56,172 nucleotides of DNA, taken from the NCBI GenBank assembly GCA_030668875.1, contig DAOVER010000023.1, positions 1 to 56,172 on the forward strand. Reading direction: 5' to 3'. Below, piece after piece: positions 8,272-16,879 of the stretch. A program made the translations under genes and the position numbers. How positions within the stretch are numbered: the stretch's first letter is position 1; each line of letters begins with the position of its first letter. The notes beneath the pieces were generated by a model. It did no database searches and had not been told where the DNA came from. It worked only from the letters and a program-made list of their open reading frames with translations. The DNA comes from Candidatus Heimdallarchaeota archaeon (lineage in GTDB: Archaea > Asgardarchaeota > Heimdallarchaeia > Heimdallarchaeales > Heimdallarchaeaceae).

Positions 8272-10371
8272 TTACTGTTCCTTAAAGTTTGTTTGAATAA
8301 TATCACTATAAACAAGTTTTGGTCCAAACAGCAATTCTACTTCCTTATCAATATAAGTGCTAAGTTCTAGAGACAAATCCCCATAATATTGTTTAGGAAT
8401 TTCAGTTTTAGACATTTTATCTGTTAATTGATGTATTTTTCTTCTGAGTGAAAATGAGTCATGTGCTGAAATGGCAACGGAACTGAAGCCTTTAGGATGA
8501 GCCTCTATTATTATTTTATAATTACCATAGGTTATCACCAGTACTTGACTCTTCTGTTTTTCGAATAATTCTGAAAGCATGTCTCTGATTGCAACAATAA
8601 AACCTCCGAATAATAGTTGATCTTTTACTGTACGTTTTGATATAACGAAGGATCTTAGTGGTATTCCAGATCTGTGTAATATAATAAGGGCTAAGGGTGC
8701 TATTTCAATTTGAACATGAGGTTTCTGCATATAACGTAAACCAATGTCTTCTAAGTTATAAACATCTGTTCTGAATGGTTCATTGACCCACTCATAACTT
8801 GAGAGTTCCTCGCGATTCTCAAGACTGCTTAAATCTTCTAGATACCTGTCAACCATTTTCATTAAGTGTTTATTTTTGTGATGCTGGAGTAAGTCACGAG
8901 CTTTCTGTAAACTATTGAATGAATTAGAATAGTCTTGTTTAATTGCGAAAATTTTTCCTTCGAGAAGACGCAAAGCTACCTGTTCTTTAATTAATTTGCT
9001 TTCAATGAAATAAGGTAATATGTGGCTGATGTTATGAATAGCTAAATCTAGTTCATCAATATTCTTTTCCACATCATATTTATTGATATTTAGTAAAAGT
9101 GTATTCATCAAAATTTTTGCAGACAATTCACCTCTTCCTTGACGATCTGCCATTCTTAATGCTTTTGAGAATAGTTCGCTTGCCTTACCGAAATTAAGTT
9201 TCTTCACGTTATTTAAACCCTTAAGAAATAGTATGTAAGCTTCAATTATTGACGAAGGTGAGCCTCTGATTTCTTCTTCCAGATTTTTTATGAGAATCTC
9301 AAAATCACTTACTCTTCCTGTTTGAAGGTATAGTTCGGTCAGTATACAATATTGGTAGGTTTCCTTTAAGTTTAGTTTTTCTACTATGTTTAGAGCTTCC
9401 TGATATTTTTCAATCGCTTCTTCATAATTCCCTCTTTCAATATCAATGTTCCCTAAACTTTTAATGGAAAGAGCAGTAAAACGGTTTTCTTCTAAATTCC
9501 TGAAAGTTTCTAATATTTCAAGGTAAATTGATTCTGCTTCATCTAACTTGCCTTGTATGACACATATTGTACCGAGATTCCCTTTAGTTGCAGATAGTAA
9601 ACTCTCATTTCCTGTTTCTTTGAAAAGAGCAATAGCTTTATTGGAATATTTAATTGAATCATCAATTTTTCCCGAGTCTCTTTGTAAAAGAGCCATTAAA
9701 TAATAAAACGAACCTAGATGGTTTCTTTCGCCTAAATCTGTAGCAATTTGTAATGCGACACTTATTTTATTCTCAAGTTTAATCTTCTCGTCTGAAAATC
9801 GATTAAGAATGAAATTATCTTTATGTGCTTCTAGAAGAATATCGTTAATTATTGGTTTATCTTCTGCAGATAGTTTAGGAGAAGTGAGAGAATCTTCAAA
9901 TAACTCGTTAAGATAAATTTTACATTGTTCATGATTTCCAAGGTTAAGATACCCATTTGCAATAGATCTTAAACTATGTAACTTGAAACAGAGACGAATA
10001 CCCTCTTTATTGTATATCACAGAAGCTTTCTTGATTGCCTCTTCACTCAGTCCTCTTCTAAGCAACAATCTAATTTTCCATAAAGCAAAACCTTGATATG
10101 AGAATTCTTCTTCAAGAGCATCAAGAGTGTCGTAATCTGAATTAAAAAATAGTATTTTACCGAGAGCAAAAACTAGAAAATCAGAGGGTTTAGGAAGATT
10201 CGGGAACAAATCTATTACATAATCACGCACTTTAACTAGTGAATCATCAATTTGGAAGCTTTTCTCTTGGTTTTTAAGGATATTTTGTTCTTCCGAAGAC
10301 ATTTTTGGAATATAAATAGCAAACTCCTTTGGAAAACCAACTTTGCTCTTCTTATCTTTCATCTCTTTCAA
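8272..10371 (-). CDS. TPR-repeat protein with C-terminal longin/roadblock-like domain (paralogue 2)
   Basis: Middle gene of the three-gene run. Clear TPR units lie around residues 215-345, for example GSFYYLMALLQRDSGKIDDS, YLEILETFRNLEEN and GNYEEAIEKYQEALNIVEKL. The C-terminal domain (about 555-690) starts IEIAPLALIILHRSGIPLRS, then DQLLFGGFIVAIRDMLSELF, then ITYGNYKIIIEAHPKGFSSV and a helical end. It is closest to the domain of the next gene upstream (FGGFVSAIRHLMNELF there), and the two are probably a recent duplication. Listed from TTG at 10371; an ATG three codons in (10362) is equally possible. A TATA-like stretch near 10396-10405 suggests it may also have its own promoter. Confidence 0.75.
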   Translation of the reverse strand: MKEMKDKKSKVGFPKEFAIYIPKMSSEEQNILKNQEKSFQIDDSLVKVRDYVIDLFPNLPKPSDFLVFALGKILFFNSDYDTLDALEEEFSYQGFALWKIRLLLRRGLSEEAIKKASVIYNKEGIRLCFKLHSLRSIANGYLNLGNHEQCKIYLNELFEDSLTSPKLSAEDKPIINDILLEAHKDNFILNRFSDEKIKLENKISVALQIATDLGERNHLGSFYYLMALLQRDSGKIDDSIKYSNKAIALFKETGNESLLSATKGNLGTICVIQGKLDEAESIYLEILETFRNLEENRFTALSIKSLGNIDIERGNYEEAIEKYQEALNIVEKLNLKETYQYCILTELYLQTGRVSDFEILIKNLEEEIRGSPSSIIEAYILFLKGLNNVKKLNFGKASELFSKALRMADRQGRGELSAKILMNTLLLNINKYDVEKNIDELDLAIHNISHILPYFIESKLIKEQVALRLLEGKIFAIKQDYSNSFNSLQKARDLLQHHKNKHLMKMVDRYLEDLSSLENREELSSYEWVNEPFRTDVYNLEDIGLRYMQKPHVQIEIAPLALIILHRSGIPLRSFVISKRTVKDQLLFGGFIVAIRDMLSELFEKQKSQVLVITYGNYKIIIEAHPKGFSSVAISAHDSFSLRRKIHQLTDKMSKTEIPKQYYGDLSLELSTYIDKEVELLFGPKLVYSDIIQTNFKEQ

Positions 10372-10443
10372 ATAGATTATACATTATTGAATAATAAATA
10401 TATCTTCTTTCCGAATCTACTAATTAAAAATTCAAAAGGGATT

Positions 10444-12480
10444 TTAACTTCTAATACCAAATAAGTTCCTTACCAAAGAATCTATTTCAAAAGCTAGTGT
10501 TTCTGCCAAATCACCTTTGAATTTTTCTTTAAATAATCCCTTAACTGATAGGTGTTTGACCAATCTATGCATTTTTCGTCTTAACATATAGCTGTCTCTT
10601 AAAGCAATAACTACCACAGAGAAGACATTCGAATAAAACTCGATTAGTAGTTTGTATTGTCCATGATCTATCGAGAGAACTCCATGTTTCTGATCCATAA
10701 ACAACTCGTTCATCAAGTGCCTGATGGCAGATACAAAACCTCCAAAAAGAAGATCATCTGTAACACGAACTTCTTCTGATAGATATGTTCGTATTGGAAT
10801 TCCACTAGAATGGAATAATAGAACTGCAATTGGTTTTTCTCCCTTTGGCGCGGCTAATTTCTTCGATTCTTTACGAAGTATTGTTGTAATAGAGTCAATA
10901 TCTTCGATGAATTCTACTAACCCTGTATCTATTATTGTATCAACATCACTTTCAATTGCGTTTTTCACTAGATTTATTTTCTCTTTATAATTTTCTACTA
11001 ATAATGGTGTATAGGTTCTTGCTAGTTTTTCTCCACTCTTTAACAGAAAGAGAGCTGTTTCAAAATCTAAAACTATTATTTTGATTTTTGATCTTATATA
11101 ATATATCAAAGAAAGAGATTCATATTTTGCTTTCTCTTCCAGGTAGGTTATAATGTCTTCCAGACACTTATCAGCTTCGATTAGCTCTTCTAAATTAAGT
11201 GTTAGTGTATACTTCTTGAGGAATACAACTGATAACAACACTAGCGTTTTAGAACTTAATATCTCGTTTCCTAATTCATCTGATAGAAGCATAGCATTTT
11301 GTAGGAAATCTTGAGCATTACCATAATTGTTTTTCTTATATTCAAGAAATCCTAAGAGGAATAAGAAAAACGCTTTCTGTGTGGGAGATAGTTGCTTTTT
11401 CCACTCTTTTTCTATTTGTGCCAAAATTGATTCTACTAGAGAAGCATCATTTAAGTAGAGAAGAATTTCAGCATATTTCATTTGCATAAACAGGTCCTTA
11501 AATTTCCCTTTATCTATAATCTGCAGAACCTTTTCCATTTCAGTTTTAGCTTTCTCAAACTCTTCCTTAGCAAAATGAACATCCGCAAAACTAGCATGAA
11601 GAATATAAAGTGATCTATAATCATTTTTCCATTCTTTTACAATAGAATAACTCTTGTTATACCAGAACATGGCTTCATCTAGATGACCCATTTGTAAATA
11701 AATGTCACCAATACTTCCTGCCACATGACCTAGTAATCTATCCATTTTGATTTCTTTTGCAATTGCTTCACTTTTTAGAAATATCTGGTGAGCGATTTGA
11801 AAACTTCCTCTCTCTAACTCGATTATACCAATTGTATTGTTAATTTGTGCTTGTACAATTCTATCATTCAAAGCTTGATTCAAGTTTAAACATTCTTTTG
11901 TTTTATCTCTTGCCATTGAGAGAATGTAAGTGGAACGAAGGTAGTAAGCGTCCATTTCCAACATATATATTTGAATCAATTTGTATAAATCACCACTATA
12001 TTCAATTTCTTGAGGATATCGAACAAGTAAAAAGTTGAAACAATTTTCTCTATTCTCAAGATATTTTGAGAAATTTTGTGATAGAAAACCTTGAATTGCC
12101 TCTACATAAAAAGTAAATGCGAGTAAAATGGAATGACTTAGTTTTTCTGATAATTCTAGAATTAGAGAGTTATATTGTTCAACTTTTCCTTCATATATGA
12201 GTATTAGGGCATACCACAACCCCATCCCAGTAGTTTGTTTTTTCATATAAAGGGAAGTAATTTCGCTGAATTTTGCTCTGTGGTAAAGTATTCTTCCCAG
12301 AAGAAAACAAAATGAGTCTGTAGTTTCTTTTTTCTCATTTCGTATATTTCTCATTGCATTTTCAATAACTTCAAGATCAGCATTAGCTGTTAGCTTGTCA
12401 GATTTCAGTATCCTCTCCTTTTCATCATCTGATAAAGTGGGAAATATTGAAAGTATTTCTGGTGGGAGGACACTTTTCAT
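10444..12480 (-). CDS. TPR-repeat protein with C-terminal longin/roadblock-like domain (paralogue 3)
   Basis: First gene of the minus-strand run. TPR-like helical pairs span about residues 60-480, with the clearest units at GSIGDIYLQMGHLDEAMFWY and FLFLLGFLEYKKNNYGNAQD. The C-terminal domain (about 545-675) reads KPIAVLLFHSSGIPIRTYLS, LLFGGFVSAIRHLMNELFMD, LSIDHGQYKLLIEFYSNVFS, and a final charged helix RDSYMLRRKMHRLVKHL that also occurs in paralogue 2 (HDSFSLRRKIHQLTDKM). The shared L-R-R-K helix and the FGGF motif define a subtype distinct from paralogue 1 and the gene at 28174. No catalytic residues are visible. It is divergent from the methyltransferase gene at 12615. Confidence 0.75.
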   Translation of the reverse strand: MKSVLPPEILSIFPTLSDDEKERILKSDKLTANADLEVIENAMRNIRNEKKETTDSFCFLLGRILYHRAKFSEITSLYMKKQTTGMGLWYALILIYEGKVEQYNSLILELSEKLSHSILLAFTFYVEAIQGFLSQNFSKYLENRENCFNFLLVRYPQEIEYSGDLYKLIQIYMLEMDAYYLRSTYILSMARDKTKECLNLNQALNDRIVQAQINNTIGIIELERGSFQIAHQIFLKSEAIAKEIKMDRLLGHVAGSIGDIYLQMGHLDEAMFWYNKSYSIVKEWKNDYRSLYILHASFADVHFAKEEFEKAKTEMEKVLQIIDKGKFKDLFMQMKYAEILLYLNDASLVESILAQIEKEWKKQLSPTQKAFFLFLLGFLEYKKNNYGNAQDFLQNAMLLSDELGNEILSSKTLVLLSVVFLKKYTLTLNLEELIEADKCLEDIITYLEEKAKYESLSLIYYIRSKIKIIVLDFETALFLLKSGEKLARTYTPLLVENYKEKINLVKNAIESDVDTIIDTGLVEFIEDIDSITTILRKESKKLAAPKGEKPIAVLLFHSSGIPIRTYLSEEVRVTDDLLFGGFVSAIRHLMNELFMDQKHGVLSIDHGQYKLLIEFYSNVFSVVVIALRDSYMLRRKMHRLVKHLSVKGLFKEKFKGDLAETLAFEIDSLVRNLFGIRS

Positions 12481-12577
12481 TAGTTTCTAATCTCACCGCA
12501 TATTAAAAAATTTGCCGAATATACAACCAAATTGATCATTCAATAAGCCTACAATTAGCTGATTAATAACAGAAGAC

Positions 12578-12586
12578 ATTTTATAG
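12578..12586 (+). promoter_or_regulatory. TATA box for the DNA methyltransferase
   Basis: ATTTTATAG is centred about 32 bases before the ATG at 12615, giving a leader of a few bases. Confidence 0.4.
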
Positions 12587-12614
12587 CAGAAAAAGGATTT
12601 GTGATTGAGTTTTA

Positions 12615-14633
12615 ATGGCACCTAGTTCCATGAAATACCAACTTCAGAGTATTCTTAATAGACTCAATAAGTTGGGAATTTCTGAAAATGAATCTAAATC
12701 ATTGCTATTGAAACTCTATATCCTCAAAAAATATGAGCTTCTATCAGAAAAACATAAAGAAAATGATTTTGTATCTCTTGAACAACTCATTAAAGAAGGA
12801 GTCCCATATATTTTTCATTTCTATCAAAAAATGGAGAGTTTTTTCGTTTCCAAAGTTTTGATATCAAAGGATATAATAGAGTTAATATTGAATATAGATA
12901 CCATTGAATCAACCCATGATTTCTTTTCCATTTTACAAGCAGATGCTAAACAAAAGGAAATTGGGCAGTATTTTACTTCTAAGAAAACAATTAATAAAAT
13001 TACCAACGAAATATTTTCTGATAAACTCACATCAAATGGGATGCATTCAGTAATTGATTTTTCTGCAGGGTTAGGCGATTTCATAAACCCCTTAATGAAA
13101 AAGACTGAACTCACCATCTATGCACTTGAATTGGATAAGCTTTCGTATGAGTATTGTATCTTTAGTTTAATCTTTAATCCAAAATTATCAAAACAGAGAA
13201 AATGTTCTCTCTTATTGACAATAAGGAATGGAGATGCAATTTCAGGTTTCGATGAGAAAGTTTTTTCGGATTTGTGTAAGAACATTAAAGCAAAAAAGTT
13301 GTTGCGAGAGTATTTAGCTTTAAGACATAATTTAGTCTATAAGACAAATTTGTTCCTTGAAGAAGACATTATCAAAGTTTTTTCGATTAGAAAACAAATA
13401 GGGAATATAGATAAGAGGTTCAAGAAATTTAATTGGTTCATTGATTTTCCTGAAAAATTTCTAGATTATGAAATGAATTTTACTGAGGAGAATTACTTTG
13501 ATTTTATCGTTGGGAACCCTCCTTGGATAATTTATGGCTCGTTCTTGAAGAAGGAGTATCTATCAATATTGTCCTCTACACCCTTCTCGAGGTATTTATA
13601 CGGAAAATATAACTTTTCACTTCCATTTTTGATTCTTGCCCTACGATTAACGAAGAAGAAGGGAGCTTTAGTCCTTCCTCAAGGAATAGTTTCTGAATCT
13701 TATGGAAAGAAAGTAAGGGAGAAATTAATAGAAGAGAAACTGCTTACAAAAATAGAGTTGTGTGAATCCAAACTATTCGAGAGAGTAGTAAATGATTATT
13801 GTGTAATCTATTGGAATAAAGAGAATAATGATGACACTTTCCAAATACAGGACAACAAAAATCAGAAAACTATTCAAGTTTCTTTTGCTTCTATAGTACA
13901 TTCCCATTACAAAATACCACTATTACCTACTAAATATTCTGCTCTAATCAAGAAGATAAGCTCAAAATCAGTTTTACTTAGAGACATTATATTTGTAAGA
14001 AGGGGATTGACTCTAACTAAGAAGTATCAGCAATCCTATTCAGAAGTTGATAATAAAAACTGTAACATTGAACAAAAAAGGCTCATAAAACACAATGCCT
14101 TCAAATCACAGAAGAAAGAGGGAGTAATGAATTTTCTGGTATTCTACGATGGTGACAAATTTGTTTATGATCGAGAATTATTAGGGGCACCTGGAGATTT
14201 CTCTCTTTTTGAAAGAAAAAAGATTATTCGAAGGAATCGTGGAAGAAAGTGGTATATAGGGTTAGATATGTCAAAGGAAATCTACGTTAATGATATTTTT
14301 GACATAATATACTCAAAAGAAGAGACAGTCTCCTTAAAAGCTCTGTTTGGCTATTTATCTTCATCATTAGTTCAGTACCTAGCAGAGTATTTTATTCAAA
14401 GAGATATTACTTCTAATGTTGTTAGAGAATTACCATTTCCAAACTTCAGTTCGAGTGATCTATTAGTTTTGGATCAATTAGTGGGTCAATGGTTAAATTC
14501 AACTAAGAGTGAGGAAGAGTTTCTGAAAATGAGAAGAGAGATAGACAAAATAGTATACCAAATTTATGATTTGAACAAGGAAGAATCAGATTTGGTTAAT
14601 TCAAGCAGCAAATATAATTGGAAGTATGAATAA
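12615..14633 (+). CDS. Eco57I-type N6-adenine DNA methyltransferase
   Basis: Methylates adenine in DNA using S-adenosylmethionine. Motif X (GQYFTS) lies near residue 116, motif I (DFSAGLGDF) near 148 and the catalytic motif IV (NPPW) near 300, in the order of gamma-class enzymes related to Eco57I and type I HsdM. The C-terminal third resembles a target-recognition domain, with RRGLTLTKK near 460 and a RELPFPNF ending near 610. The first 110 residues are helical and show no obvious nuclease motif, and no restriction or specificity gene is adjacent, so it is either an orphan methylase or a type IIG enzyme without its nuclease. It is divergent from the TPR-longin run. Recognition sequence unknown. 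Confidence 0.85.
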   Translation: MAPSSMKYQLQSILNRLNKLGISENESKSLLLKLYILKKYELLSEKHKENDFVSLEQLIKEGVPYIFHFYQKMESFFVSKVLISKDIIELILNIDTIESTHDFFSILQADAKQKEIGQYFTSKKTINKITNEIFSDKLTSNGMHSVIDFSAGLGDFINPLMKKTELTIYALELDKLSYEYCIFSLIFNPKLSKQRKCSLLLTIRNGDAISGFDEKVFSDLCKNIKAKKLLREYLALRHNLVYKTNLFLEEDIIKVFSIRKQIGNIDKRFKKFNWFIDFPEKFLDYEMNFTEENYFDFIVGNPPWIIYGSFLKKEYLSILSSTPFSRYLYGKYNFSLPFLILALRLTKKKGALVLPQGIVSESYGKKVREKLIEEKLLTKIELCESKLFERVVNDYCVIYWNKENNDDTFQIQDNKNQKTIQVSFASIVHSHYKIPLLPTKYSALIKKISSKSVLLRDIIFVRRGLTLTKKYQQSYSEVDNKNCNIEQKRLIKHNAFKSQKKEGVMNFLVFYDGDKFVYDRELLGAPGDFSLFERKKIIRRNRGRKWYIGLDMSKEIYVNDIFDIIYSKEETVSLKALFGYLSSSLVQYLAEYFIQRDITSNVVRELPFPNFSSSDLLVLDQLVGQWLNSTKSEEEFLKMRREIDKIVYQIYDLNKEESDLVNSSSKYNWKYE

Positions 14634-14735
14634 TATACAAATTTGTTAAGAACCTTAATTTCAACTGGAATAAGCATCACAATTTGTGATTTCAAGACCG
14701 AAATTACCAAATCTATTTTTTTTCTTAAAATAACT

Positions 14736-14744
14736 ATTTATACT
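14736..14744 (+). promoter_or_regulatory. TATA box for the alpha/beta hydrolase
   Basis: ATTTATACT is centred about 27 bases before the ATG at 14767, implying a leaderless transcript. Confidence 0.5.
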
Positions 14745-14766
14745 AAAAAATATACCCTTCTTCATT

Positions 14767-15633
14767 ATGCGTAGACCAGTGAAAGAATACTTTTTAGAGA
14801 ATGAAGCTGATAAGATTTTTGTTAATCTAGAAAATAGAGCCAAACTACGAGTGTTATTTTTTTCAGCTAAAAATTCCTCTGATCTAAGTATGAACATCAT
14901 CTATTATTCAGGTTATAATTCCTATCTTTTTGCATGGTTTGAATCAGTTGAAGTACTTCGAAAGAATCACAACATTTACTTCATTGAAACAAGAGAGAAA
15001 GAATTTTCTTTCTTACCAGAAAATGATAAAAGATATGACATTTATAGTCTTGCAGAAGATTTTAACCTAGTATTAAAAGAACTAGATCTTCCTTTAGAAA
15101 CATGTGTTTTTACAGGTTCATCTATTGCATCAAATGCTGTTCTTTATGCAATGAGTAGTTATTCAATCAAGCCTTTCGTTGCTGTTCTAGCAACTCCTCA
15201 AATAGAGATGAGAGCAAATCCTCTAGCATCAAAATGGGCTAGAGCAGTTCCTCGTTGGTTTGCTATTTCCTTAAAACCGCTAACAAGATTAATTAGCAGA
15301 TTTGTTTTTCGAAAAGATAAGAAACACTATCAGAGCTTTTCACATGCAATAAGCAGAATGTTTTCAAAATATCATTTTGAATGGTTGAAAACAGCACCAA
15401 TAATGGATGATTATTACATGGAAAATGATAGTTTCGACAATATTTCATCCCCTTTAGTTATTATTTGTCCTGAAGATGATCCAGTACATGATAAGTTACT
15501 TATTCAAAAAATCAAAGAGTTTTTACCAAAAGCTAAAATTCAGAATGTTCCATTAAATTCAGATACACACAATGAAACCCTTGCAGAGATCATCGACAAT
15601 GCGTTAACTAAATTAAAAGAAAGCAATCTTTGA
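14767..15633 (+). CDS. Alpha/beta-hydrolase-fold protein
   Basis: The 288-residue protein has an alpha/beta-hydrolase layout: an early strand-loop NIIYYSGYNSY near residue 40, a nucleophile elbow TGSSIAS near 117 (Gly-Ser-Ser, the second Ser being the candidate nucleophile), an acid candidate in ICPEDDPVH near 238 and a histidine candidate in SDTHNE near 268. A basic helical lid (RWFAISLKPLTRLISRFVFR) lies between. The triad is assigned from position alone. Substrate unknown; an esterase or lipase role is likely. The stop codon overlaps the possible TTG start of the next gene, so the two are probably co-transcribed. Confidence 0.7.
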   Translation: MRRPVKEYFLENEADKIFVNLENRAKLRVLFFSAKNSSDLSMNIIYYSGYNSYLFAWFESVEVLRKNHNIYFIETREKEFSFLPENDKRYDIYSLAEDFNLVLKELDLPLETCVFTGSSIASNAVLYAMSSYSIKPFVAVLATPQIEMRANPLASKWARAVPRWFAISLKPLTRLISRFVFRKDKKHYQSFSHAISRMFSKYHFEWLKTAPIMDDYYMENDSFDNISSPLVIICPEDDPVHDKLLIQKIKEFLPKAKIQNVPLNSDTHNETLAEIIDNALTKLKESNL

Positions 15634-15671
15634 TTGCTTTTTATATTAATTTAATCAATATACTTCTGAGA

Positions 15672-16190
15672 ATGACTATCAGTAACTTGGAACTACAATC
15701 TTTTACACACGAATTGGACGAAATTGATACTAAAAGTATTTATGATAACCTTTACTTTGTTGCTTCATTATTTGATGAGATATCAGGACCTTTGGTCATT
15801 TACAACAATTCCCCCTTAGATGCACACATTATAGAAAAACTGAATCTCAGAGTTTTTAGTTTTCTCATGCAAGGGTCAGAATTTGGTCCTGACAATTTCG
15901 CAAAACTTCGAGGTATAGTCCATATTCCTCAAACAAATTACTATACCTCTGCAATCGATATCTTGGTTAGGAAAAATGAATCTAATAGCTTAACTACTGT
16001 TTTTGTTCCTCTGTTAATATATATGATATTTCCAAAAGAAGATATTGTGGTATATGCAAAAATTATTGATGAAATTGAGCAATTTATCTCAAGATACTGG
16101 GAAAGAGGAATGATAGGATCACCTGATATTAGAGATGTGGAGCTTCTAATAAGAAAATTACAAAGAAGAATATATTCTATCAATAAATAA
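15672..16190 (+). CDS. Small protein with a putative longin-like fold
   Basis: An open frame begins at TTG 15630, overlapping the hydrolase stop, but the ATG at 15672 gives a compact protein beginning MTISNLELQ. I do not recognise a named family. Predicted order is strand (NLYFVASLFDEI), strand (GPLVIYNN), helix (AHIIEKLNLRVFSFLMQ), strand (KLRGIVHIPQ), strand (SAIDILVRKN), strand (VFVPLLIYMIF), helix (YAKIIDEIEQFI), which matches longin topology. FDEISGP recalls the FDxxxGP opening of some longin/DENN-type proteins. The role may be regulatory, linked to its co-transcribed hydrolase. The fold is an inference. Confidence 0.6.
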   Translation: MTISNLELQSFTHELDEIDTKSIYDNLYFVASLFDEISGPLVIYNNSPLDAHIIEKLNLRVFSFLMQGSEFGPDNFAKLRGIVHIPQTNYYTSAIDILVRKNESNSLTTVFVPLLIYMIFPKEDIVVYAKIIDEIEQFISRYWERGMIGSPDIRDVELLIRKLQRRIYSINK

Positions 16191-16383
16191 AGTCTTTTTT
16201 CAGTGATTTATATACCCCTATAAAACAGAGAAATACTTCATTAATTATTTATTTACATAGAAAACAAACAATGGTCTTTATTCAATCATGTATTAGATTT
16301 ACTTTAATGCATTACGTATTTATACAAAGAATCCATTAAGTAAAGGATTGCCACAGTTTTTTTTCGCAGGTTTGTGCTATCTA

Positions 16384-16584
16384 TTATTGTCGATTCAGCT
16401 GTTCTTTCTCTTTTATCTTGGAATAAGAAGGTATTTCCCCATTATAATACTCCTTTGCCAGAAATTCTGCTAGGGCATCTCTCACCAGTTCACTGCGGGA
16501 TCTGTAATTCTCTACAGACATCATCTCGTTCATCCATTTTATCATCGAATCTGTTACTTTGAAGGTGATTAATCTTTTTTTCAT
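16384..16584 (-). CDS. Ribbon-helix-helix (CopG-family) DNA-binding protein
   Basis: Sixty-six residues. The N-terminal strand MKKRLITFKVTD and the two helices (SMIKWMNEMMSVENY, then SRSELVRDALAEFLAKEYYN) are a textbook ribbon-helix-helix arrangement. These proteins bind DNA as dimers and regulate nearby genes or act as antitoxins. No toxin-like gene is next to it. AGAGGT sits about seven bases before the ATG, and a TATA box and a palindrome lie upstream, so it may repress itself. Confidence 0.85.
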   Translation of the reverse strand: MKKRLITFKVTDSMIKWMNEMMSVENYRSRSELVRDALAEFLAKEYYNGEIPSYSKIKEKEQLNRQ

Positions 16585-16597
16585 CAGTTGACCTCTA

Positions 16598-16608
16598 ATA
16601 GTTACTAT
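16598..16608. promoter_or_regulatory. Palindrome at the predicted start site of the RHH gene
   Basis: ATAGTTACTAT is a perfect odd palindrome centred at 16603, close to the start site expected from the TATA box. It is a candidate operator for the adjacent ribbon-helix-helix protein. Confidence 0.35.
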
Positions 16609-16626
16609 AAACTCTACTGACCTATC

Positions 16627-16636
16627 TTATATACTT
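16627..16636 (-). promoter_or_regulatory. TATA box for the RHH gene
   Basis: The minus strand reads AAAAAGTATATAAGATAGG here, with a purine-rich BRE-like lead. The predicted start near 16605 leaves a leader of about 20 bases holding the AGAGGT site. The stretch 16640-16880 beyond it shows nothing more than an A+T-rich spacer and a 23-codon open frame on the plus strand that I do not call. Confidence 0.55.
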
Positions 16637-16879
16637 TTTGTCGGCAGATACCTAGGTAATATCGGGGTATTACATATTTGGTGAAATATTTGTTCAAAAA
16701 AGGAAAAGTCGGATACAATAAGGAATGATTTTGATAAATATGTACTAAAAATATGAGATATATGATGAAAAGTCATATCAAATCACTGTTTGATAACCTA
16801 ATTCCAGCAACAAATAGAAAAAAAGCAGTTTAGCTAACAAAAAATAGAACAGAAATAATAAATCAGATTTCTACTAGAA

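Noticed and set aside
12615..14633. BREX PglX-type methylase marking a defence island
   Set aside because: It is much shorter than PglX and none of the other BREX genes are nearby; the adjacent TPR genes have counterparts elsewhere unrelated to methylases.
16744..16833. Short plus-strand frame of 23 codons (MMKSHIKSLFDNLIP...)
   Set aside because: Too short, no promoter or family support; possibly a gene tail but not demonstrable.
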